Below are positions 1-10,466 of a stretch of 64,000 bases of DNA, piece by piece. Made by a program: the position numbers and the translations under genes. Source of the DNA: Mytilus edulis (Eukaryota > Mollusca > Bivalvia > Mytilida > Mytilidae); assembly GCF_963676685.1 (NCBI RefSeq), contig NC_092346.1:31819133-31883132 (forward strand). Direction: 5' to 3'. The first letter of the stretch is position 1, and each line of letters begins with the position of its first letter. The notes beneath the pieces are model-generated. The model saw only the letters and a program-made list of their open reading frames with translations. It did no database searches and had not been told where the DNA came from.

Positions 1-354
1 TTTTATCAGAGTTGTCAATATCTATTGTAGTAGCACATAGTTATCAGTATTCACAGTAACGCCATAAGACTTGTCAATACCCACTGTAGTGGTGTTACCA
101 GAGTCGTCAGTATCCACTGTAGTGTTATCAGAGCTGTCAGTATCCACTGTAATGCTATCAGAATTGTCAGTTTCCACTCTAATGTTATCAGAGTTGTCAG
201 TATCCACTGTAATGTTATCAGAGTTGTCAGTATCCACTGTAATGCTATCAGAGTTGTCAGTTTCCACTCCTAATGTTATCAGAGTTGTCAGTTTCCACTC
301 TTATGTTATCAGAGTTGTCAGTATCCACTGTAATGTTATCAGAGTTATTGCTTT
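1..354. repeat. 30-bp minisatellite abutting a GCN2 splice acceptor
   Basis: Tandem units of about 30 bp with core TTATCAGAGTTGTCAGTATC run from the left edge to within about 10 bases of the acceptor at 363-364. The same family forms the arrays at 31.7-35.0 kb. Because the unit is a multiple of three, both strands show long open frames; these are by-products of periodicity, not genes. Confidence 0.9.
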
Positions 355-364
355 TTTACTCCAG

Positions 365-475
365 GTTACAAGCATTGAACAAGAAATACACAGCTTGATT
401 CGATTAAGACATAAAAATCTTATTCACTATTTAGCTATAAAATATATACAGGAAGCTGGGAAATGTACAGTTTAT
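365..475 (+). CDS. EIF2AK4: GCN2 copy 1, exon a (pseudokinase helix-C region)
   Basis: A 37-codon exon, phase 0 at both ends, after a TTTTTTACTCCAG acceptor and before a GTAAGTAA donor. It encodes SIEQEIHSLIRLRHKNLIHY, which aligns with the helix C to beta-4 part of the GCN2 pseudokinase, including the hydrophobic LIRLRHKNL heptad. The open frame continues upstream into the minisatellite back to position 71, which is chance openness of the repeat. Confidence 0.85.
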
Positions 476-860
476 GTAAGTAAATAATTTTATGAAAATG
501 TCTTCATATTATCAAGAGAGGAGAACTAAAGATTTTAGCAATTTCATGAGAAAAAATTATAGATGTCAGAATTTTGGTTGAAAATAAATTGTAACAGAAT
601 AATGTTAGAGATGGGTCTCATTGGGGTCTATGCGTAATGCGGGATTGGCTGATTTGTTTTAAGCATGACTCATAAAAGCCGAATGATTAAGCGTGAAAAC
701 GGGAAACGCTTTAATCTCAATTATACTGCTGATAAGTATTTACATGTAACTGTTATTAAATTGTGATATCAGGTCAGAAGAATATGGAAAATATATGTGG
801 AATGTACATATGATAGAAAGGTACTGTTCCTTTCAAATGCCAAACATAACACTTTTTATG
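476..860. other. Intron sequence, no gene seen
   Basis: This is the start of the 7.4-kb intron between exons a and b. I see no gene, RNA or clear repeat here. Confidence 0.4.
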
Positions 861-1165
861 CCCCATTTATGGGCATTATGTTTTCTGGTCTGTGTGTCTA
901 ATTGTCAGTGTGTTTGTTTGTTCTTTCTTCCGTCCATTCTTTCGTCTGTTCGTCGTCTGTCCCGCTTCAGGTTAAAGTTTTTGGTGAAGGTAGTTTTTGA
1001 TGAAGTTGAAGTCCAATCAACTTGAAACTTAGTACACATGTTCCCTATGATATGATTTTCTAATGTTTATTCCAAATTAGAGTTTTCATGCCATTTTCAC
1101 GCCATTTTCACGTTCCACTGAACATAGAAAATGATAGTGCGGATGGGGCATCTATGTACTTGGAA
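860..1165. repeat. Dispersed mussel-type repeat (GGGGCAT family)
   Basis: The segment begins with a GCCCCATTTATGGGC-like palindrome, carries CTTCAGGTTAAAGTTTTTGG and ends in a GGGGCAT motif. Related copies lie at 5870-6010 and, twice in tandem, at 30430-30870. No coding capacity is visible. Confidence 0.6.
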
Positions 1166-1361
1166 CTCATTCTTGTTTCTTAATCTGTGAAAACAGTAGT
1201 ACCTTTATATGTAAAATGAGTGATTATTGCTTTTTTGGAGCCTGAAGTCTGTGCGTCAGCTCATTTTTTTGTGGATTTTTTGGTGCCTGGAGTCTGGTCC
1301 ACTGTTTCTTCATCATGTCTCATATTCATTTTTTGGAGCCTTGAGTCTGGGTGTCTTTTCA

Positions 1362-2071
1362 TTTTTATACGCCCATCAAAATTTTGATGGGACGTATTAT
1401 GTTATACAAATGTCTGCTATCCGTCCGTCTGTCTGTCGTAAACATGTTGCACCGTAACTTGAGAACGACGTATCCAAATTTCATGAAACTTTTCAAAGTT
1501 TTTTCTTATGATGGTCAAATGACCTGTATACTTTTTGGTGAAAATAAGATTAAAACTTTTTGAGTTATGGCACTTTGTAACTAAAACAGGGGTGTGTTTT
1601 TTTCACATGTCGCAACGTATGTCATAAACGATTTTTGATTATTGCTTAAAACTTTACACACTTCTTAGTTATATTAATCTTAATATCTGTATACTTTTTG
1701 GTGATGATTTAAAATTTCATTTTTGAGTTATTGAGTAATTTGTAAAAAAGGGGGAGGGGGTTTTACATGTCGCGCCGTATCTCAAAAACGATTTATTATT
1801 ATTTCTTTTAAACTTTACACTTTTCTTTGTTACATTAATCTAAAGATCTGTATACTTTTTGGTTTTGATTCAAAATTTTATTTTAGTGATATTCAGATTT
1901 TATGTTATAAAAAAAGATGGGGGGAGGGGGGGGGTCATATGTTCTGCCGTATCTGAAAAACAATATATGGTTATTGCTTAAAGCTTTCTCAGAAACTATT
2001 TGTGATTGTTGCATTAAACTTTCACGCAAGACGACGGGCATATCATGCACTCATGGCGCAGCTGTTTATTC
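1362..2071 (+). mobile_element. Non-autonomous element with ~160-bp core repeats, copy A
   Basis: The 5' end is TTTTTATACGCCC followed by a short palindrome; the 3' end is GGGCATATCATGC then a GGCGCAGCTGTTTATT tail. Between them lie about four diverged units of roughly 160 bp, each with ATCTGTATACTTTTTGG. Ends plus a tandem core resemble the bivalve pearl / Helentron-associated (HINE) plan; the class is inferred from architecture only. No transposase is present. Confidence 0.6.
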
Positions 2072-2639
2072 ATGAATTATATTCAAAGCAAAGATTTTAA
2101 ATCTCAATCTGATCACTAATGCCTACATTTTACAGTTACCTCACTTGCTCAACATGCCTATTTAAGAATACTTGTCACTGTGGTAATGAATGTCATTCTA
2201 ATCAATTCATGTTTCAATGACACAATTTTTTTGTTGATATTCAATTTTTAGTTATTTGTAAGAAGATATCTACTATATGTTGTTTATATATTTATTATTG
2301 TGTATCCTGACAACAAAACTGTAGCAACCTATAGAAATAAACTGAAATTTTCTCTTATTCATATTAGTATGTTTGTCTGACATCTATCATTTGAATATTA
2401 TCTGAAGACTTTAAGCATGTTGTGATTTATTATGAAAAGATGATATGTTGGTAAGACACTTTCATGCTTCCACAGTTGTTGATTTCTCTATTATACAGTA
2501 AATATTGAATGTAATGTGTACATTTATGAATGTAAATCTTTGTCCGTTAACGGCCGTTAAGGTTTTTCTCCATCAATTTTTTTCATAGCTAATTTTCATT
2601 CTGGAAGGATGAGTGGTCTAAGTAGTTCATCTGCACTAG

Positions 2640-3310
2640 CCTGTCAACATTAAGGTGGTGAATTTCAACTCAAAAAGGCATGGTGCGTTTGACTCTGATT
2701 CTAATTAACCAGAATCTGTATGGTGAGTCTATGTTGGTACTCCTAGGCTTGTTAGAAAAGTGGTGTTAGACACCAACAATCAATCAAATAAACAACCAGT
2801 TATTGAGCATTAGGTTGGTGGGTCTCTGTTGGTACTACTGCTTTCTCCACCAATAAAACCCAAATGTGGAAGTGATGTTAAACATCAACAATCAATCAAT
2901 CAAACAATCAGTAATTTGACGGATCTTTGATGCCTCTGATGGCACTCCTGCTTCCTCCATTAATAAAACTGATCACTATAATATAGCCAAGAGTGAATGT
3001 GGTGTTAAATACCAACAATCAATCAATCAAACAACCATTATTTCTGTTGATACTCCTGCTTCCTCAAAAGATATGAAGATTAATCTATTGATCAATATGA
3101 ACTTTCATTTCTACCTGTGATAAATGCTCAACAATTAGTCAACTTATCAATCAACAAATCAATAAATCAATTATTCACACAACATACATATCCACTGTCC
3201 AAAACCAACCAACCAATATTTAGAAAATATCCTTAGATCGTGATGGATGATGGAACATCCAACAAAATGCAATCACCAACCAATCAACCAACCAAAAGTT
3301 TATGTGAGTA
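2640..3310. repeat. Tandem ~115-bp units ending in CAATCAATCAA
   Basis: Four to five diverged units share a 'GGTACTCCTGCTTCCTCC' part, AATAAAAC, GTGGTGTTA and ACCAACAATCAATCAA. A single unit of the same family is at about 61505-61600. It looks like a short interspersed repeat that has expanded locally. No RNA polymerase III boxes were recognised with confidence. Confidence 0.6.
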
Positions 3311-3812
3311 AAGACAGAGACGTCCATTGACAAACATTTCGACAATTGATTTTATTTTTTGATAGGGTTAATAATTAATAATTCTGGTATATTCACTTAT
3401 CATTGAAGACTGTTTGTTGATGCATATATTTCTCTTGTTTAGATCTCTTTTTTTTTGTTTTTAAGTTGCTGTCTTATTGTCAATACACTATGTTTCCTTT
3501 TATTTATATTTGTAAGATATCAAACTAAAAATAATTTTACTATTAATTAAATTGATTTTTTATTATGATCTTTGGCTTTAGTACAGATTCATAGTATGCT
3601 TGAAAAATAATATTTTGAATAAAAAGGAAAAGATATAGTGCTATGATGCAAAATACTTTCTTGATTGTTACAGTTTAACACAATATATTGGTCTAATCAG
3701 TTCTTGTAAGTTCATTTGTAAGCTGTTATTCCTGTTGTCAAATGCGTATGACATGAATATTGTTTGCCTTATACTATGTCACACATTTCTGTTCACTAAA
3801 AGTTTGAATGTT

Positions 3813-5501
3813 TTAGAATCCTTCAATGTTTATTTCATATAGTTTTGCTTCTTGAGCTTGACTACCAGCAGGCCTAGTGCATCCTATATATAGTTGTCCA
3901 GTTGTGTTGAAGGCAAGAGAATATGGAAACTTTATTCCTATGTCATTTGTATTGAAATATGAAACTAAATAACCATTGTCATTGAGAATGTGTAAGATGT
4001 CAGTATCAAAACCCATCACAACAACATTGTCACTTGGTGTTGTCACAATGTCTACTGGTTTGAATGGTTTACTCTTATTGATGGTTGGATGACCTGTATA
4101 CTGGTTTAAAATATGTCCTTCTTGTCCTAAGATCAGTACTTTACCTCTAGCATCATCTGAAATCCAATCCACTACATGTATATTTCCGTTACATGTAGTG
4201 GTTATATACCTTGCGTTATTAAATAAAGGTTGATTATGTTCATCATGTTCATACACAGTTTCCTTGTCTCCTTTCTTGTTCATAATGATCACAGTATCTC
4301 TTTTTAGTTTACCATTATAAGCTCCAACTATAAGTTTATTGTCACTGATAACATGGATAGCAATGGGAAGTAAAGGTGATACATCATAAACAGAATCAGT
4401 CAGTTCACCACTACTGCTGATTTGTTGTAATCTTGTTTTCCCATAAACACACAGAAGGAGTTGATTAGATGGAGTAACTGCCATTTCACACACATCAATG
4501 TTAAATTCAGACATCACCTTTAGGTTGGTTCCTTCAGGTTTTACTCTCTGTAATACTCCAAAAGAACCAGAACTTATCCAAAATGACTGGTCAAGGCATA
4601 GACTTACAAATGCTATTGACTCAAGTTCAGTCTGGTACTCACTATTGATGACCAGGGAGATGTTTATTTCTGCTGACAAGTTTCCATCATCTTGTAATGA
4701 TCCAATGTGAGATTGGTTCAAATTTCCTGGTACAAATTTTGGTGAAGAAGTATAGCTAGGCCTGGTTCGTGGTTCTTGGGTTTCAGTGAATTTCTCCATC
4801 TTCTTGACCACTTTGAAAAATTCAGAGGCATTGGAAAGGTCAATACAGTCTTGGAATTCATTGATTTTGCCCACCTTCTGTTTTGTGAATAATGATATAG
4901 CGTTCAAATCAGATTTGACTGTTGATAAAACAGTTTCATGATTATGTTCCAATTTAATTTTGAGTTCTTTAAAATATTGTTCTTCTTGCTCTTTTACGGT
5001 TTCCTCATGACTTTGAATATTTATTTTTTCCTTGTTATACTTTATATTTTCAGCTGACACTAGTTTATTAAGCTGGTCTTTCTTTGCGTTGATTTTATAA
5101 TTACTCTTCTGCATTTTACTTTGTCCTTTTTTTAATATTTCTACTTTGATGTTGTATGCATCACTAATTTCGATTAAATCGTGCTTCTTATGAATTTTAG
5201 CAACACAGGTTGGACACACTAGGATTTCACATGTATTACAGTAAAGACATGAAAATTGTCCAGTGTGTTCATTACACTTAATATTGGTAAAATCCAGTTC
5301 TTCCTTATGCAGTTCAATCTCTTCTCTTTTGATGATCTTATGATCAAGTGCATTTTTGAATTGAGAATGTACATTTTCCTTGCAATGGGCACACATCATA
5401 ATACTGCAGTCCATGCATTTCCACTGAATTGGTCTATCTGTTTTACATAATTTACAATTAACAGGAACTTGACCTCCTCCAAACGGCTGAGAGGAAGCCA
5501 T
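3813..5501 (-). CDS. Intronless B-box/coiled-coil/NHL-like TRIM-family protein
   Basis: A 562-residue uninterrupted frame on the strand opposite to GCN2, wholly inside a GCN2 intron. Two B-box zinc fingers are visible: the first with C16, C19, C29, C32, C37, C40, H45 and H54; the second with C76, H79, C88, C91, C96, C99, H104 and H107. There is no RING, so ubiquitin ligase activity of its own is doubtful. Residues about 110-250 are a Lys/Glu-rich coiled coil. Residues about 280-562 contain repeated strand-turn segments (ISSGSFGVLQRV, HVISDNKLIVGAYNGK, NARYITTTCNGNIHVVDW, FNTTGQLYIG) typical of the NHL-like propeller of TRIM2/3/71-type proteins. The start MASSQPFGGG is the first Met and places the B-box close to the N-terminus as in relatives. 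Single-exon TRIM-like genes are numerous in bivalves and are often linked to immunity; the function here is not known. Lack of introns suggests origin by retroposition or local expansion. Confidence 0.88.
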   Translation of the reverse strand: MASSQPFGGGQVPVNCKLCKTDRPIQWKCMDCSIMMCAHCKENVHSQFKNALDHKIIKREEIELHKEELDFTNIKCNEHTGQFSCLYCNTCEILVCPTCVAKIHKKHDLIEISDAYNIKVEILKKGQSKMQKSNYKINAKKDQLNKLVSAENIKYNKEKINIQSHEETVKEQEEQYFKELKIKLEHNHETVLSTVKSDLNAISLFTKQKVGKINEFQDCIDLSNASEFFKVVKKMEKFTETQEPRTRPSYTSSPKFVPGNLNQSHIGSLQDDGNLSAEINISLVINSEYQTELESIAFVSLCLDQSFWISSGSFGVLQRVKPEGTNLKVMSEFNIDVCEMAVTPSNQLLLCVYGKTRLQQISSSGELTDSVYDVSPLLPIAIHVISDNKLIVGAYNGKLKRDTVIIMNKKGDKETVYEHDEHNQPLFNNARYITTTCNGNIHVVDWISDDARGKVLILGQEGHILNQYTGHPTINKSKPFKPVDIVTTPSDNVVVMGFDTDILHILNDNGYLVSYFNTNDIGIKFPYSLAFNTTGQLYIGCTRPAGSQAQEAKLYEINIEGF

Positions 5502-5869
5502 ATTTGTCAGGTGTGTCCCAGGTATTTCACTTCCTTGTTTGATCTATTTTTAAGTTGTTATGATCAATAAGTTAAATACCCTTGTACTTAGTGAATATAC
5601 TGAAACATGATAACAGTGAACAAATAATTTATCGTTTGTGTAAATATTGAGAAGACCATAAATATTATATTTCACATGCTTACAATAATTTACAACACAT
5701 TAGGTTACCTTAACTGACTGTCCCTAAGATAATCTACTTATTTTTTAGTCTGTTTGACTGTTAGGCTTTCTGTTTATCAATGCATCCATCCATTCCAAAT
5801 CAAGTTCAAAAATGATGTGAACTTTAAAACAAATTATGCTAAATAATGGTTTTCACCCATATATTTCAG

Positions 5870-6010
5870 ATCACTGATCAGGTTAAAGTTTTGTTTAGGG
5901 TAGTTTCCAATAAAGTTGTTGTCCTGTCAACTTGAAACTTAAAAAATCAACACAAAATAAATTAGGGTTTTGAACCAGATTTCACGGTTTACTGAATATG
6001 GAAATGTGAT
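5870..6010. repeat. Fragment of the GGGGCAT repeat family
   Basis: It shares CAGGTTAAAGTTTTG, AACTTGAAACTTA and the ending GAATATGGAAATGTGATAGT with the copies at 860 and 30430. It is degenerate and short. Confidence 0.45.
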
Positions 6011-6542
6011 AGTATGAGAAGGGCAATGAGACAGTCTGAACACATATTCTTGTTTAGACTACTTTCTTTTCTGTCCATTTTGGTTTGATCTGCCCTTCAG
6101 TGTTTGAATTAGGTTTTAGACTTTAAAATTGTTTGGCTTACAACAGTACTGAAGAGACTCTTTTACGAGATGCAGTCAAAATTTGAACCATTAATGCTAC
6201 TATGGTTGAAGATGCTAACAGAGCATTATAATTTTAGTGATATCAATGTCAAGTCATTATAAAGGACATTTACCATTTGCAACAAATATTGATATGACAT
6301 GAGTCATGTGACTTACAATGGGTCTCAGTCAATATTTTGAATAGAAATATATGTTGTTGTATTTGTATCAGTCATTCAGAAAAGTCATATTTACAACTAA
6401 TTATATTTAAACATTACTGTTATCAATTGTGTTAAACATGAGAAATTCTTTTTTACATTTTCAATTTGATTTCTTAGCATGAAATCAGTAGCATATACCG
6501 GTATAAGACCATTATATAATTTTGTTCTATATCTTATAATTG

Positions 6543-7813
6543 TTTTTATACGCCCAGGACGGGACGTATTATGGTATACCGTTGTCCGTCCGTCTGTCCG
6601 TCCGTCCGTCGTCCACACTTTGGACAATAACTCAAAAACACCTTCATCAATTTCCATGAAACTTAAGTGAATTGTTAATATCTATTGACGTAAGCTCCCT
6701 TTCGTTTTTTTTTAATATCAGATTTTAAGTTTTTGATTTATGGGGCTTTATTCATAAAAAAGGGGGAATTTTCAACACTTCGGACAATAACTCAAAAAGG
6801 CTTTCACCAATGTCCATGAAACTTTGGTGAATTGTTTATATCTATTGACGTAAGCTCCCTTTCGTTTTTTTTTATTTCCGATTTTAAGTTTTGGATTTAT
6901 GGGGCTTTATTCATAAAAAAGGGGGGATTTTCAACACTTCGGACAATAACTCAAAAAGGCTTTCACCAATGTCCATGAAACTTTGGTGAATTGTTTATAT
7001 CTATTGATGTAAGCTCCCTTTCGTTTTTTTTTAATTTCAGATTTTAAGTTTTGGATTTATGGGGCTTTATACATAAATAAAGGGGGATTTTTAACACTTT
7101 GGACAATTACTCAAAAAGGCTTTCACCAATGTCCATGAAACTTTAATGAATTGTTTATATCTATTGATGTAAGCTCCCTTTCAATTTTTATAAATTTCAG
7201 ATTTTAAGTTTTGGATTTATGGGGCTTTATTCATAAAAAAAGGGTGATTTTTAACACTTAGGACAATAACCCAAAAAGGCTTTCACCAATGTCCATGAAA
7301 CTTTTGTGAATTGTTTATATCTATTGATGTAAGCTCCCTTTCAATTTTTATAAATTTCAGATTTAAAGTTTTGGATTTATGGGGCTTTATTCATAAAAAA
7401 AGGGTGATTTTTAACACTTCGGACAATAACTCAAAAAGGCTTTCACCAATGTCCATGAAACTTTAGTGAATTGTTTATATCTATTAATGTAAGCTCCCTT
7501 TCAATTTTTATAAATTTCAGATTTTACATTTCCGTGTTATGAATTTTTATGCTTAAAAAAGGGGGGATTTTTCCAATTTTGGGACTATAACTAACACTTT
7601 CACAAAATTTTATGTATGGATGAAAAATTAAGAAAACAAACTTAGTTAAATTTGAGGTAGCCTTAATAGTGCCAATTTTTTTGTGTATTTTTATTTATTA
7701 TTTGTATTTGACAGGGCTCACACTATTTCTAGTTGATCATATAAATTCATTTAAAGCATAAAAGACAAGTTAAAAGAGCAACGGGCGTATCATGCGCCTA
7801 AGCGCAGCCCTTT
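6543..7813 (+). mobile_element. Non-autonomous element with ~160-bp core repeats, copy B
   Basis: It opens with TTTTTATACGCCC and a short GGACGGGACG segment and closes with GGGCGTATCATGCGC then GCGCAGCCCTTTATT. The core is six to seven near-identical units of about 160 bp, each with GGACAATAACTCAAAAAGGC and AGCTCCCTTTC. Ends are shared with copies A and C, but the core unit is different in sequence from theirs. The low divergence between units implies recent expansion or homogenisation. Confidence 0.7.
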
Positions 7814-7835
7814 ATTATTTATATTTTCCAAACAG

Positions 7836-7988
7836 ATTTTAATGGACTACTCTGGAGGTGCTAGTCTCAACATACATATAACAGAATCACGTCCACTATC
7901 TTTAGATATCATCAAGGCTTACACAGAGGAAATTTTGTATGGATTAGAATATTTACACAAAAAAGATGTGGTACATAAGTACCTAAAG
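7836..7988 (+). CDS. EIF2AK4: GCN2 copy 1, exon b (pseudokinase C-lobe start)
   Basis: A 51-codon exon, phase 0 at both ends (acceptor TTTTCCAAACAG, donor GTAGGTAA). It encodes the hinge-like ILMDYSGGASLNIHI, the helix-E segment YTEEILYGLEYLHKK and VVHKYLK in place of the catalytic HRDLK. The missing catalytic Asp is the expected state of the GCN2 pseudokinase. It starts 23 bases after the end of repeat copy B. Confidence 0.9.
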
Positions 7989-8134
7989 GTAGGTAACTGA
8001 TGTTCAAATTATATTCAAAGTGTATGCTTGTTCAATTAAATATGTATAATTAGGATGGGGATTAATTATTGTCTATGTGACAGCAATCCACCAACACAAT
8101 AGACAACAAAAGCAACATCTTCAACATTTGACTT

Positions 8135-9430
8135 GTGATTTTTGTCGAGCCTTCGACTTTAGTCGAAAAAGCGAGACATAGCAATCCTACATTCTGTCGT
8201 TGTTGTCGGCTGTGTCGGCGTCCACAAATATTCACTCTGTGGTTAAAGTTTTTATACGCCCGTCAAAGTTTTGACGGGACGTATTATGGTATACAAATGT
8301 CCAGTGTCCATCCGTCTGTCCGTCCGTCTGTCCGTCTGTCCGGCGTAAACATGTAGCACCGTAACTTGAGAACGACTTATCCAAATTTCATGAAACTTAA
8401 TATAGTTGTTTCTTATGATGGTCAAATGATCTGTATACTTTTTGGTGAAAATAAGATTTAAACTTTTTGAGTTACGGCACTTTATAACTAGAACAGGGGT
8501 GTGTTTTTTTGACATGTCGCACTGTATCTCAAAAACGATTCTTGATTATGACTTAAAACTTTAAACACTTCTTAGTTATATTAATCTCAATATCTGTATA
8601 CTTTTTGGAGTTGATTCAAAATTTCATTTTTGAGTTATTGAGTATTTTGTAAAAAAGGGGGAGGTTTTTTTTACATGTTGTGCCGTATCTCAAAAACGAT
8701 TTATGATTATTGCTTAAAACTTTACACACTTCTTTGTTCTATTAATCTAAAGATCTGTATACTTTTTGGTGATTATTCAAAATTTTATTTTTGAGTTATT
8801 GAGTATTTTGTAAAACAGGGGAGGTTTTTTTTACATGTCGCGCCGTATCTCAAAAATAAGTTATGATTATTGCTTAAAACTTTACACACTTCTTTATTAT
8901 ATTAATCTAAAGATCTGTATACTTTTTGGTTTTGATTCAAAATTTTATTTTGGTAATATTTAGTTTTTTGTAAAAAAAAAACAGGGTGGGAGGTTTCACA
9001 TGTCCCGCCGTGTCTCTAAAACAATATATGGTTATTGCTTAAAACTTTCTCAGAAACTATTTATGATTATTGCATAAGACTTCCACATAAGACGTCGGGC
9101 ATATCATGCGCTCATGGCGCAGCTGTTTATTGAAATTTTAATATTTTTCTTAAACTATCCTGGATTTCTACCAAACTGGGACAGAAGCTTGTTTATGATC
9201 ATAAGATAGTATCTAGAAGTAAATTTCATAAAAATAAAATTCCTGTTATTCCTTATTTTACTTGTAAATGGAGTTAGTTTTTCTGCCGGGAAACATAACA
9301 TTCACTCTGTGGTTAAAGTTTTTAAAATTTTAATACCTTTCTTAAACTATCCTGGATTTGTACCAAACTTGGACAGAAGCTTGTTTATGATCATAAGAAA
9401 GTATCCAGAAGTAAATTTTTTAAAATCTGT
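8135..9430. mobile_element. TTTGTCGAGCC-family element split by a copy C insertion
   Basis: TTTGTCGAGCCTTCGAC with its inverted partner begins the element. At about 8248 it is interrupted by a TTTATACGCCC element (copy C, to 9131) and then resumes with AAATTTTAAT and TTAAACTATCCTGG. The next stretch (9300-9400) repeats the host segment without the insert and shows the empty site. Confidence 0.6.
8248..9131 (+). mobile_element. Non-autonomous element with ~160-bp core repeats, copy C
   Basis: The same ends as copies A and B: TTTTTATACGCCC with a CCCGTCAAAGTTTTGACGGG palindrome at the 5' end, and GGGCATATCATGCGC ... CTGTTTATT at the 3' end. Its core of about four 160-170 bp units (CTGTATACTTTTTGG, CCGTATCTCAAAAA) is closest to copy A. 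No clear target-site duplication is seen, as expected for Helitron-type insertion. Confidence 0.65.
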
Positions 9431-10020
9431 TTTTGTCAAGCCTGCGACTTTTGTCGCAGAAAGCTCGACATAGGGATAGTGATCCGGCGGCAGCAGCGTT
9501 AGCTAACTTCTTAAAAGCTTTATATTTTAGAAAGTGGAAGACCTGGATGCTTCATACTTTGTATATAGATGCCTCATGTTCCAAAATTTCCGTCAGTCAC
9601 ATGTCAAATGTCCTTGACCTCATTTTCATGGTTCAGTGACTACTTGAAAAAAAAGTTAAGATTTTTTGTAATGTTAAATTCTCACTTATTATAAGTAATA
9701 GGATAACTATATTTGGTATGTGCGTACCTTGCAAGGTCCTCATGCCTGTCATACAGTTTTCACATGACCTCGACCTCATTTCATGGATCAGTGAACAAGG
9801 TTAAGTTTTGGTGGTCAAGTCCATATCTCAGATACTATAAGCAATAGGTCTAGTATATTTGGTGTATGGAATGATTGTAAGTTGTATGTGTTCACCTGGC
9901 AGGTGTCATCTGACCTTGACCTCATTTTCATGGTTCAGTGGATATAGTTAAGTTTTTGTGTTTTGGTCTGTTTTTCTTATACTGTATGCATGCAAAAGGT
10001 CTACTATATTATCACATTTT
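9428..10020 (+). repeat. TTTTTGTCGAGCC-family element, truncated copy
   Basis: It begins with TTTTGTCAAGCCTGCGAC and the complementary GTCGCAGAAAGCTCGAC, which form a hairpin, then a GC-rich CGGCGGCAGCAGCG stretch and internal units with TGACCTTGACCTCATTTTC. It lacks the usual 3' end (GGCGAGACATTTCAGTGTG). Full-length relatives are at 10467 and 57566. Confidence 0.6.
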
Positions 10021-10466
10021 TTTGTTTAAATAAGTAGAACAACTCTGCCCCTTTGACCAGAATATAGACATCATTAATTTACAGTGTAAATATTTTTCTC
10101 CTTATTTAAGTCTTAGTAATAAACAATTAAAACAGAACTATCTTCTTTGCTGTCTTAAATTAATTTATTCAGCTTAATTTTCAATTAGCAAATAAAATTA
10201 GTTAAAAGACAGGTGTCAGCTAGATTTCCTGTGGCTGGTCTGTTCTCTTTCAATTTTATGTAACTACCTAATTTTGTATGTATTAAAATAAATATTGCTT
10301 TTGTAAATATTCCTTCTCCATCACTGCATCAGTCTTTCTGTCTTTCTTCATGTCATACAATAAAATATTGATCCAATTTCAAGATAAATGAGTGAATATT
10401 TGAATTTGTGAAGATAAAAATCCTCTGTATTCATATGGTAATGGCACCAATCATTATGCAGTTGTT

